A DNA stretch of 64,000 nt from Argopecten irradians (taxonomy: Eukaryota; Mollusca; Bivalvia; Pectinida; Pectinidae): the NCBI RefSeq assembly GCF_041381155.1, contig NC_091140.1, positions 22,224,864 to 22,288,863 of the forward strand. The letters are read 5' to 3'. The translations under genes and the position numbers were made by a program. Below are positions 48,353-59,200 of this stretch, one piece after another. Position 1 is the first letter of the stretch. Every line of letters begins with the position of its first letter. Below the pieces are notes generated by a model that saw only the letters and a list, made by a program, of their open reading frames with translations, was not told the origin of the DNA and did no database searches.

Positions 48353-48792
48353 GACCTTAAGGTCGGACAAATGCGACAGGTTCTTTACTAGGCCTACTTG
48401 AAATGCCGAAAATATCAGTTCTTTCGCTCCTCAGTTTGTGTTGATTATTCAAGAATTTATTTTATGAACAGAAGATCTAAATAAATTTATTATTTTTGAA
48501 TTGAGTTGTTTTGTAAAATAGATATTTTCAAAAATAATAAAGGTTATTGGAGCATCTTTATAGTTGGTCGATAATACCCGGATGTGGTCGATAATATACA
48601 GTTGATATATCTGTGTGACCTTGAAGATTTTCTCAAAGTCATAACATTTGTATGCATGGAACTGATGTAAAACGATGCATCTTAAATGAATTTATCGGAT
48701 CAGTAATGTTTGTTTGTGGTGCTGTAATACATCGTTTCATTATTGTGAATTCATACTTAAATGGTCGATAATACCCCAGTATGCTCTACATA

Positions 48793-49092
48793 TAAACCGG
48801 AGGTCCTCGATACCCGGGGGTGACTCTCACTGTCGTTATATCTACCTCTGGGAGTATATCATAGCAAAATTGAAAGTAAAAGAAGACTCCTTTGATTTAT
48901 CTTTATAAAATAATCGCATAACGGTACACTGTGATTGGTTGAGTGACTTTGAAGTTGGGTCACACCCTCCATAATCTTCAAAGGATGTCTCTGCAGGCCC
49001 GTGATTGGTCAGGTATTTTTTCGCCTTAACTGCTTTCAATTTTGCTATTAGATATCACGTCAGTGATAGTAACCCTTGGAGTATCTTAAGTA
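48793..49092. mobile_element. MITE family M9, old copy, directly right of the pogo-like element
   Basis: The ends GGTCCTCGATACCCGGGGGT and ACCCTTGGAGTATCTTAAG match the family termini in decayed form. The inner CACTGTGATTGGTTGAGTG, TTTGAAGTTGGGT and TGATTGGTCAGG correspond, in reverse orientation, to inner parts of the other copies. I found no clear target duplication. Confidence 0.6.
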
Positions 49093-49654
49093 CGTGAAAC
49101 TTAAAACTATTGATTACCAAACTTTCGTCATTCAATTTTTTTGTAATTTAATGTCAAATAATGTAAATACAATTTATTCTGGCAAAATATAGATTAAGGT
49201 TACAGCCCAATGGATAAGGCTAAATAAATCGATTCAGCCAAATAAAAGAAAACAGTCATCAAAATACCTTTTGAGACAGTCCCCAATGATCTCCCATTCA
49301 CTTCCGGTCTTGTTCATGAAGGATAAACGTCAAGTATTTCTAATATCTTTAAAATGTAAACATGATTTCTTTCCATGTATATAGATTCTTTTATTTTGAT
49401 AAAATCTGTTTAGTTAATATATGGTTTCATATCAAAATGGCCAACAAATATTAATTCAAAGATAGAACAAAATAGCACAACCCCTTGGTGGACCCCATTT
49501 TCTGATCTAGGTCACCTGTGTCACAAGGAGGCTTGCTTTCAAGACTCGGGAGGGAAAACATGTAAACTAATGTCCAAACAGTCGTGCATCCAGCAGTGCT
49601 AAACTGTATCTAGGGTAGAGAATTTGTTACGATTTGAGACAAAGTACCGTGAAG
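49093..49654. promoter_or_regulatory. Upstream region and presumed promoter of the ING gene
   Basis: About 560 bp before the ING start codon, with no coding signal. The promoter and 5' UTR must lie here or further left; no definite element was recognised. Confidence 0.35.
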
Positions 49655-52217
49655 ATGTCGATGTTGAACCAGGCTGCAGTGGAGGCCCTTTGCTCCGCCA
49701 CTTATCTGGAGAACTATTTAGACACGATGGAAAATCTACCGGATGACTTACAGAAAATCGTTACTCAGCTTCGTGAACTCGATATTCAGTGTCGAGGTTT
49801 GTATACATAGATTATTCTTAAATAATGACATATAATCAGATATTTCAACGTGGCTATGTTTCCCCTTGATAGCGGAACAAGCCGTCCGTACATTTCGTGT
49901 GTAGGCTTTGGCAGTAGTCATGTTACGTAGGCCTTCATTTTCTGTCGGTCGAGTTTAATTTTAGACGAAATCACGACCTTTGTGACAATACGATTGATAT
50001 TTTTATTCAGGTTAAGTTAAAAGTCAGAAGTTAATGCATGTTCATGAGGGAATGTTTATTTATGATTGTGAGAACCTGTTGGAAACATTCGTCGTCTGAC
50101 GCCTCAACAATAAATACAACCACTTCCGGTTCAAATCTATTTTTAGTAAACACGTGTTATCAGCATAGACTTTCATTTTATCCCCATTGAATATTTTCAA
50201 CCATATGCATTTGCACACTAGTTTTATTTTGTTAACCAATGGGAGGAGTAAATTGGTCAAAAATGATTTATTGAGACCCTCCATTTTGGCTTGCTACAAA
50301 GCACAACATTTGTTAATATTGTTTAATGGCATTTGCAGATATTCTCCAAGACATTGACAACCACCAGGAAGTCTATTGTAAGGAAGCAGAAGGTCCGACA
50401 AAGAAAAAGGCTCTTCTAGCAATACAGCGGGCACTCATTAAATGTCAGGAAATCGGGGATGAAAAGCTCCACCTGATGGCTATGATAATCGAACATATTG
50501 ATAACAGGGGGAGACAACTTGAACAAGATAGAGAAAATCTAGGTAAACCAAGGATTAGTTGGTATTTTCCCAAAGCATAACCCTCTGTTACACTCTGAAA
50601 CTCTGCCTATCTTTAGAGATGCTTATTTTTAATTATTTTTTCCCTTGTCATTAATTGAACAAATTTTGAAACATAAATTGTTCATACCCATCAGTAATTA
50701 GTATACCCACCAACAATAAAACTAAGCTTTTTGGAAGAAAAAAAAGATGTTATGTGATGACAGGTACTTTTGTAAGCCAAATGGTTATCTGTATGTTAAT
50801 CCATTTATCTCTAGTAGACACATTCAACACTCTTCTTATTTCATAACTTGAACAGTTTATTATAAAAATTTGACAGTAAATAAGTTATATTTAGTGAAAC
50901 AATTTGATGCTGCATTGTTTCAGGCTAACGTGCAGATGTATTACAGTACATTGTATATTTAATTTATTGAGTAGTAGAAATAGCACATTATTATTACACT
51001 TTTATTAGATCCTATGTTTGGAAAAGATTGTATATTTAATTTATTGAGTAGTAGAAATAGCACATTATTATTACACTTTTATTAGATCCTATGTTTGGAA
51101 AAGAAACAGAAAAAGAAGATAGGGTGACACCATCATCATCAACAACAACAACATCCAACTCCACAACGACGACATCTAAACCTGTTATTCAGCACACAGA
51201 TCCTAAACCAGAGAAGGTAGCAGTGAAACGACAGCGACGACAAAAAACAAGTGACACCGTCATTAAAGAGGAAGAGAAGAAGGTATTGACTGCTGTTGTT
51301 ATCACTGTTCATTTCCTGAAGTTCTTTGTGAAAGTACTTTTGCCAGTGTAGTAATTATTCAATTCTATTACATTTAAATATAAATTAAATATATTATTTG
51401 TTATACTGCTATCAGAACTCTACATCTAAACAATGTAACTCTACAAGCTATCATATCCGTGACTTTCATCTCCAAAAAAAAAACCCAAAAAAACCCGGCT
51501 GAACAAAGTCTTGACAAAGCTTGAAATTTGAAAGTCAAATTAACGTTTACAAGGGTCCAATCAACTTTAATAATTTGAAATGAAAAGTACCGTTATTCAG
51601 GTATACATGGAAAAAATAAATGAACTCTGATGACAAACATACCGTTTGTAGAACGAATATATGTTTAATGGTTTACATAATAATTACTTTGCTCCATTAG
51701 CAGTAATAGGCACCAATTGTAGCTCTAAAGGCGACACCATTATCTGTCAAAAGTCTTTTGAGCTACAATATTGCAGCTGTACTGCTTTCACTCTTGATGG
51801 TGCGTGCTCATCAGAATGAGAAAAGATTCATTTTCAAAGAACAACTCAAGGTATTCTGTTATATATAAATACAGTTTAAATAATGGTAAGGAAGCATGGT
51901 TTTGTATGTAATAATTTATGTTACAGCAAGAAGAAAAGGAGAAAGTGCCTAAGAAGAAGAAAAAACGAAAGACAAAGAAAGAGAAGGACCAGGCTCCTAC
52001 GTCCCCTATCGAGCCTCCCATTGATCCGGATGAGCCTACGTATTGTTTGTGTGATCAGGTGTCGTACGGAGAAATGATCGGATGTGACAATGACGCCTGT
52101 GTTATTGAATGGTTCCATTTTAACTGTGTTAATCTGGTCAACAAACCTAAGGGGAAATGGTACTGTCCAAACTGTCGCGGGGACACAAGCAAAGTTATGA
52201 GAAAATTTGACAAATGA
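49655..52217 (+). CDS. ING1: ING1/ING2-type PHD-finger protein (H3K4me3 reader), 277 aa, 4 exons
   Basis: Exons 49655-49796, 50339-50542, 51086-51282 and 51927-52217, with phases agreeing. Residues about 10-115 are the ING N-terminal helical domain ([35 protein letters not shown]). A Thr/Ser-rich then Lys-rich linker with nuclear-localisation-type runs ([10 protein letters not shown]) follows. The PHD finger has [26 protein letters not shown] and GKWYCPNC, with the Cys4-His-Cys3 ligands and the Tyr and Trp cage residues in place. [12 protein letters not shown] is the reading of the whole family; the [10 protein letters not shown] lead-in and overall length (human ING1 279, ING2 280) place it in the ING1/2 group. 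These proteins recruit Sin3-HDAC complexes to H3K4me3 chromatin. A 77-bp duplication copies the exon 3 acceptor. Confidence 0.95.
50950..51103 (+). repeat. 77-bp perfect tandem duplication spanning the ING exon 3 acceptor
   Basis: Copy 1 (50950-51026) and copy 2 (51027-51103) are identical. Each contains the polypyrimidine tract, the acceptor TTTTATTAG and the first exon bases encoding DPMFGK. Only the second acceptor (exon from 51086) leads to the full reading frame; use of the first (51009) would add codons ending at a TAG made by the second acceptor itself. Confidence 0.92.
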
Positions 52218-53152
52218 TTGTTTTATTTATGTTTATTTGAGTATGATGAAATTTATATTTATAAGATGTTGTTTTCTGCTGAATTGAATCAATTGATACA
52301 AAGAGAAGGTCTTTATGGCGACACTGCAATGGCTGATCAACACCTCAAGTGCTCCGTGTTTCGCTATCCTGCAATGAAATAATGTGTTCTTGGATCTCGA
52401 CTGGTGGTGTCTGCCTTGCTAAATCAAATACGGCCAAATTATGGACTTGATGAACTTGGTTGGCAACATAGATAAGTTGTTACTTATAATGAGAGGTCAA
52501 AGCAGTTGACATAGTAAAATAATGTTTCTACTGTTGTGACCACAAAATGTATGTGTCATCGTTTATGTACATGTGATTTTACAAGTTGGTAGCTATTTAA
52601 AGTTAAAATGATGATATATAATTATTGAGGACGGTGCCCATCAGAATAAATTGGGTTTCACAGACACAATGGTTGATACTACTATTCAGAATTCCAAATT
52701 TTAGCCCCAATTTCTTTGATAAATAATATGTGTACATGACCTAATGCGAACTTTAACAACTTACCCGATTTGATTTGTCATTATAATTAAAATACAATAA
52801 CATCTCTCTTTTTGACAAAGCTTTCAACAGTGTCAATGTTGCATGTTGTGTCAGAATTATTGGCCCTAGCTCCACTCAGCCCCACAGGAGATATTTCATT
52901 ACTCAACAGTCATTAATTCTTTATTCATATTAACTCTGCCTGATCTGGACTCTGTCCATTCTATCCATAGAAAGGCTCTATTCCTTCTCACTTGTCCATT
53001 CTATCCATAGAAAGGCTCTATTCCTTCTCACTCAAAGTACATTTAATGGCATGAACTGGCATTGGTCTCCAGTTCTGGTTGACTGTACCGCAGTGACTTA
53101 CATACAATAATGTAATTATGAGCATAGATATTAAACTATAAATTAGCCTTAC
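52218..53152. other. ING 3' UTR and intergenic DNA
   Basis: No gene seen. A 40-bp unit starting TGTCCATTCTATCCATAG is tandemly duplicated at 52953-53032. Confidence 0.6.
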
Positions 53153-53475
53153 ATTCTTACCCATCTTCAATCCTCCAGGGGTTACTATCACTGTTACATT
53201 CAACCCTGGACTATTTCATAGTAAAACTGAAGGCAGCTCAGGAGAAAAAACTGACCAATTACTGGCCTTCAGAAATTTTTGAAGATTACAGAGAGAAACA
53301 CCCGACTTCAAAACAACACAGTCAACCAGTGTACAGTTATACAATTCCTTTGATGTACATCAAAATATCAAATTACCTGTGATTTCTGGTGCCTTCAATT
53401 TCACAATGAGATAGTCCAGGTGTGGATATAATGACAGTCATAGTAACCCCTGGATTATGGAGGATGATTTTTACC
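53153..53475. mobile_element. MITE family M9, copy 2 (53162-53466) with 9-bp target duplication
   Basis: The ends CATCTTCAATCCTCCAGGGG and CCCCTGGATTATGGAGGATG match the family. Target duplications are ATTCTTACC (53153-53161) and ATTTTTACC (53467-53475), one mismatch. The inner GAAGGCAGCTCAGG and CAGTCAACCAGTGTAC are shared with copies 1 and 3. Confidence 0.82.
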
Positions 53476-54134
53476 AAATCAAAAAGTAAACAAACTTTTG
53501 TATGATTCCAGTTTAGACAGAGTTCACTCTATTTATTTACATTTTTTTCATGATTTTTAAACTGTTAACTTTCCATTTATTATTTGTTGTGAGATTACAA
53601 TTTTACTATTAAATACTGCCATGGTTGGTTGACAAACAAGCAGTAATAAGGTCCATCGAGACATTGGTCCAGTGCCAAGTGGGTGATGAACTTTTTCAGT
53701 ATATTGGTCAATAGACATTGATACAGGACCTTCATACTGCTGTGAATGAAACTCAACCCTACTAAGCACCTCACTACAGGGGAGTGTTTTGAGTGTAGAA
53801 CCTCAAACATACATCTGTATGTAGTATCGCCTGTACCTCTGATGCATTGATTGTTGATGGAATAAATTTTCATACATGTGTACTGACAGATCTTGCTATT
53901 TTGTCATCAACTGTTTCATTTTAAACAGAAAGAAAGCTGCTATCATCTTGTTAATACAAAGTGACTAGTTACATCTGATGTTTTTGTCCATATCAAAAAT
54001 AAAATGTTCATTTTCGCATACTTGGAATGAATATGTTGCCAGTATAGCTATGATTCAAGAGTATTTAGTATGAATAGACAACTTTAAATTGTCAACTTCA
54101 TCACTGGGACTTCAAAGTTTTTTGAAATACATAA
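53476..54134. other. Intergenic DNA, nothing recognised
   Basis: AT-rich DNA between a MITE and a Helentron-like array. Short open frames show no family resemblance. Confidence 0.5.
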
Positions 54135-55510
54135 ATGTACTGTAGTCGTCGTGTTTCGTCCCTCGTCGTGCACGGTGCGCTGTGCGTTAACTTTTCACAT
54201 TTTGAACTTCTTCTCAAGTTCTACCAGTGCAATTTTGCTGAAACTTACATGAAATGATCCTGACATGGTCCCCACAAAGTGTTGTTATTTTTCGGGTTGA
54301 TCCGAAATCCAAGATGGCCGCCACAGCCGCCATATTGAAAACATATTTTAAACTTCTTCTCAAGTTCTACAGGTGCTATTTGGCTGAAACTTGCATGAAA
54401 TGATCCTGACATGGTCCCGACAAAGTGTTGTTATTTTTCGGGTCGATCCGAAATCCAAGATGGCCATCACAGCCGCCATCTTGAAAACACATTTTGAACT
54501 TCTTCTCAAGTTCTACCAGTGGGATTTGGCTGAAACTTGCATGAAATGATCCTGACATGGTCCCGACAGTGTTGTTATTTTTTGGGTAGATCCGAAATCC
54601 AAGATGGCCGTCACAGCCGCCATCTTGAAAACACATTTTGAACTTCTTCTCAAGTTCTACCAGTGGGATTTGGCTGAAACTTGCATGAAATGATCCTGAC
54701 ATGGTCCCGACAGTGTTGTTATTTTTCGGGTATCCGAAATCCAAGATGGCTGCCACAGCCGCATCTGAAAACACATTTGAACTTCTTCTCAAGTTCTACT
54801 GGTGCTATTTGGCTGAAACTTGCATGAAATGATCCTGACATGGTCCTGACAAAGTGTTGTTTTTTCGGGTTGATCCGAAATCCAAGATGGCCTTCCAGCC
54901 GCCATCTGAAACATTAGAACTTCTTCTCAAGTTCTACCAGTGGGATTTGGCTGAAACTTGCATGAAATGATCTGACATGGTCCGACAGTGTTGTTATTTT
55001 TTGGTAGATCCGAAATCCAAGATGGCCGTCACAGCCGCCATCTTGAAAACACATTTGAACTTCTCTCAGTTCTACCAGTGGGATTTGGCTGAAACTTGCA
55101 TGAAATGATCCTGACAACAGTGTTGTTATTTTTCGGTTGATCCGAAATCCAAGATGGCTGCCACAGCCGCCATCTTGAAAACACATTTTGAACTTCTTCT
55201 CAAGTTCTACTGGTGCAATTTGGCTGAAACTTGCATGAAATGATCCTGACATGGTCCCGACAAAGTGTTGTTATTTTTCGGGTCGATCCGAAATCCAAGA
55301 TGGCCGTCACAGCCGCCATCTTGAAAACACATTTAGAACTTCTTCTCAAGTTCTACCGGTGCGATTTGGCTGAAATTTTGCATGAAATGATCCTGACATG
55401 GGTCCGACAAAGTATTGTTACATCTCTAGTTGATCCCAAATCGAAGATGACTACCATGACACTATATCTAATTAATTTCCTATATGTTAAGGCCCTTGGG
55501 CCTCTTGTTT
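54135..55510 (+). mobile_element. Helentron/pearl-like element with about eight 145-bp tandem units
   Basis: It opens with GTCGTCGTG-rich sequence typical of these elements. A unit of about 145 bp, with AACTTCTTCTCAAGTTCTAC, GAAATGATCCTGACATGGTC and GATCCGAAATCCAAGATGGC, then repeats about eight times to 55440, with small deletions in later units. The 3' end reads GTTAAGGCCCTTGGGCCTCTTGTT, the same terminal module as at 12472. A single-unit relative lies at 63204-63470. No coding capacity: the minus-strand open frames are repeat artefacts. Confidence 0.7.
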
Positions 55511-55632
55511 GAAATAAAATTTGTTGAAAGAAATTGAAAATGATCCTGACAAAGTGACACCATATATAATTAATTTTACTATTGTCAAGGTAGTCAGATG
55601 ACCGTTAAGGCCCTCTGGGCCTCTTGTTCTGA
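55511..55632 (+). mobile_element. Second 3' end fragment of the same Helentron-like family
   Basis: It contains AATGATCCTGACAAAGTGAC, then GGTAGTCAGATGACCGTTAA, the palindromic GGCCCTCTGGGCC and CTCTTGTT. It directly follows the larger element, as if one copy had been added to or duplicated at the end of another. Confidence 0.6.
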
Positions 55633-56219
55633 AATATGTTGGGAAAGTATGATATCCACTCAATTCAAAAGAAAAAAATAACTCTACATGTGCTTTTTAA
55701 ATAAAATTTTATATGGAGTGAACAATCATGATATTGTTGGATGTAACATAACATTTTAGGTTTATGTACAATATGATATGTAAAATGTGGTACTTTGGCA
55801 AATAACTTTCTGTACAACCACTGAATATCATAGACACCCGACGGGTAACATTTAAAATTCCATGGACACACTCGACCATGGGGCAAGAATGAACTTTCAT
55901 ACTGCATGCAACAGTTCATTATCATAGTACTTCCTTCCTATCTTTTACACAGCTACTCCAATATTTATAAAACTTTATTGCACTAGTATTTGGATTTATA
56001 ATATCTGGATCAAGACTTTAAAAAACTTCACTATATGAACCTGTATATAGCATGATGTCAATATACAGACACCCGTAAACAAAAACTGTTCTATTTTCAG
56101 TATGCATCATTAAAATTAATTTGTCACCCATGTTTGAACACAATTCCTCAACACATAAAGCTTCTATTTCCATTAAGCACTTGAAAGACCATGAGTAGAA
56201 TAAGGACTGTGTAGAGTTA
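55633..56219. other. Presumed 3' UTR of the reductase gene
   Basis: The sequence downstream of the minus-strand stop codon at 56222-56220. No other gene seen. Confidence 0.5.
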
Positions 56220-59200
56220 TCACACTGGAGCCTCGCGGGGCTCGATTAGGATCTCGTTGATACCCACATGCGGTGGCTGTGTGACCGCATACAACACGGC
56301 TCGCGCCACGTCCTCGGGATCCAGGATACGACAAAGCTGACTGCCATCATATGCTTCCTTAGCCTATAACAAGAAATGTTCATCTAAACATCGCTACACA
56401 ATTTGTATGAACTACCTACCATTGAGCCTCATTTAGTCAAGTTATATTTACAATGTTGGTAATTCCAATACACAAGCATTGTGTGTTGGTCACAATAATT
56501 GATTTTGCTTTATACTGGATATTCGAATTTAGTTTCTGTAAACCAACTGACTTTCATGTAAAATTAAATTTTGTACATTGTGTATTTAGTAGGCAATAAT
56601 AGATTGCATAATTACACCATGGTATAGATTAGGTAAATCTGTAGAAAAATAGATCGCAAAGTAAAATCATCATGAAAAAGTCCTTAAAAATACATAGTTA
56701 GTCGCCACAAAAATCAGTTGGTTTACAGTAAACTTATAAGTTCTATCATGGTTATGCTAATATAAAGTCAACAAATAATTAAAAATTCCTTGAACGTCTG
56801 TGTGTATGACAATTCTATACCTCGGAGTCTGTATTTGTTGTGAGGAGTTCTGTGGCAACATCTCCTGGTTGTATACACGTCACCCGTATCCCTGACTTAC
56901 ACACTTCCTGTCTCAGGGCCTGGGACAATCCTTCTACGTAGAACTTTGTACCGGAGTACACAGCCAGACCAGGGAAACCCTGAAATAGTAAATACCCAGC
57001 ATAGATAGTACACAGCCAAACCAGGGAAACCCTGAAATAGCAAATACCAAGCATAAATAGTACCCAGGGAAACCCTGAAATAGTAAATACCCAGTATAAA
57101 TAGTACAAAGCCAGGCCAAGGAAACCCTGAAATAGTAAATAGTAAATTTCTTGAGATGACAATTCCTGACTTATGTTGATAGTTGGTATTATCTAGTACT
57201 GACCTTTCTCCCTGCATCCGATGACATATTAACAATGTGTCCAGACTGACGCTTCACCATCCCATCCAGTACGGCCCCGATACCATTTGTCAGACCCTGT
57301 TAATGAAATCAACTGTTTAAATGTATAGGGTATCATGCATTCAACATCATAATAAAGCAGCTTGGCAGAGGTGGGAAGACTGTGCCTGGGGAGACTGTGC
57401 CATAAGTTTTAAGTCTATTGTGTAGTTGTTAATAGTAACCCACATGACCTTGACCTCTACATAAACAACTATCTGTCTCACAATAATGTGACTAACCTCT
57501 ATATTGACATCTATTTTACATGACCTTGACCCTTGTGTAGCTACTAACCTTGATATTGACATCTAATTTACATGACCTTGCCCCTGTGTAGTTACTAACC
57601 TTGATATTGACATATATTTTACATGACCTTGACACCTGTGTTACTAGTAACCTTGATATTGACATCTATTTTACATGACCTTGACCCCTTTGTTGCTACT
57701 AACCTTGATATTGACATCTATCTGTCGTTCCCATTCATCTTCGTGAAGATTCTTCATCATGGTGTAGTACATGGTGCCAGCGTTGTTGACCATAATGTCC
57801 ACAGGACCAAGGATGGACTCTGTTTGACTCACCAACTGTTTCACCTTTACATCAAGCAATGTTAAACAACAGTTAGGTATTCATGTTAAGTTTAGACTTT
57901 TCCTTTTCAGCAATTTGTAAGACTTATTTATACTTCATAATCTACATTAAATTGCTTGCCATTAGTCAATGCTACAATCAATGTCACAATTATAACATCC
58001 TCAATACTCCAGGGGTTCTGATCACTTGCAATCTCTACACCCCTGGACTAATCTCATCGTAAAAATGAAGGCAGCTCAGGGGAATAAATCTGAACCAATC
58101 ACAGGCCTGCAAAGATTTCCTTTGAAGCGACATCAAACTTCAAAGCCACAAAGTCAACCACAGTGTACTGTTATACATTTTTTTATGTTCATCAAAGGAC
58201 AAATTTACATGTTCTGTTCTGTTGCCTCCAATTTTCCGATGGGGTGTAGAGATATTGTATGTGATCGGAACCCCTGGAGTGTCGAGGATGCAATCATAAC
58301 TACTAATAATATTCCTTCTTTGACCTCTAACCTTTGACCTTACCTCATCCCTTTTTGTGACGTCAGTTTGGATACAGATACCCACACCACCATTGCTTTT
58401 GATGTCTTTCTCTATTTCCTGTAACCGATCCACTCGTCTCGCAGCCATGGCGACCTTGGCCCCAGCTCGAGCCAAAGTCTTAGCGATGGCCTTGCCAATA
58501 CCACTGGAGGCTCCCGTCACTATGGCAACCCTTCCATTAAGTGGCCCAATATCTGTATGAATTTAATATTATAATAAATATCATCTGTGTTCTGAGGTCT
58601 AGTCAAGAAAAAACCCATCGAAAATGATGCTTGTTTGAAAAAAAACCCTGCATAACTATAATAACAGATTTGAAGACCAAACATATAGGGGCAAAACAAA
58701 TCATGTGTGGTAACCAGATAGTAAAAAGGAAGGTCGGTAACTTTGATAACCATTTTAAGGTTTATTTTTTGGGTTTTTTTTAAATTCACGTTTTTTGGTT
58801 TTTTTTTTCAAGGCTGGGTAAGGGGGGAGGGGTGTTGTTTAAAGAAAATGTGATGATTGTACAATTTAATACGATTTAATACGACAAATAATGGATGCAG
58901 GCTTTTAGCCTCTATATCCATATCAATATTACATGAATTCAATGATACAATGATTACTACTTCTAGTGTAATTATAAATGTTCTTTGTATCCATATTCTT
59001 CTGATCGCTATTAATGTAGAGTATACAGTATACATATAATATATACATGTAATTTAATGTTCATTAATGTTACAAACACTATTATTATCACTAATTGTTC
59101 TTGAGTAAAAATAAAATGGTTTTCATAGCTGCCTCACTGTTAATCATTAGATAAGCATTAATTATAGCTAGTATTTATGAGAGAAGCAGTCAGTTAAGAA

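Larger units (their letters stand above)
44018..48790 (+). mobile_element. Pogo/Tigger-like DNA transposon, 4.77 kb
   Basis: The ends are inverted repeats: TGTAGAGCATACTGGGG... on the left and ...CCCCAGTATGCTCTACA on the right, continuing into GGTCGATAATAC. That word recurs in subterminal positions (about 44032-44062, 44412-44460, 48568-48596 and 48764-48776), as transposase-binding sites often do. Inside is a transposase reading frame with an HTH_psq domain, pieces of a DDE_1 domain, and a C-terminal PHD finger. The target duplication was not resolved; a TA occurs in each end (44020-44021 and 48787-48788), so a TA target is possible. A 567-bp MITE is nested in the transposase. The copy is not autonomous now. 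Confidence 0.85.

Noticed and set aside
54376-55252. Minus-strand open frames with repeated SGSFHASFSQIPLVELEKKF
   Set aside because: They are products of the 145-bp tandem units of a Helentron-like element; frames shift between units and no start or splice context supports them.
58140-58552. R2 as a separate SDR gene starting in this exon
   Set aside because: No in-frame Met precedes the Rossmann loop in the exon, and the exon is entered in phase 1, matching exactly the end of the last R1 exon.
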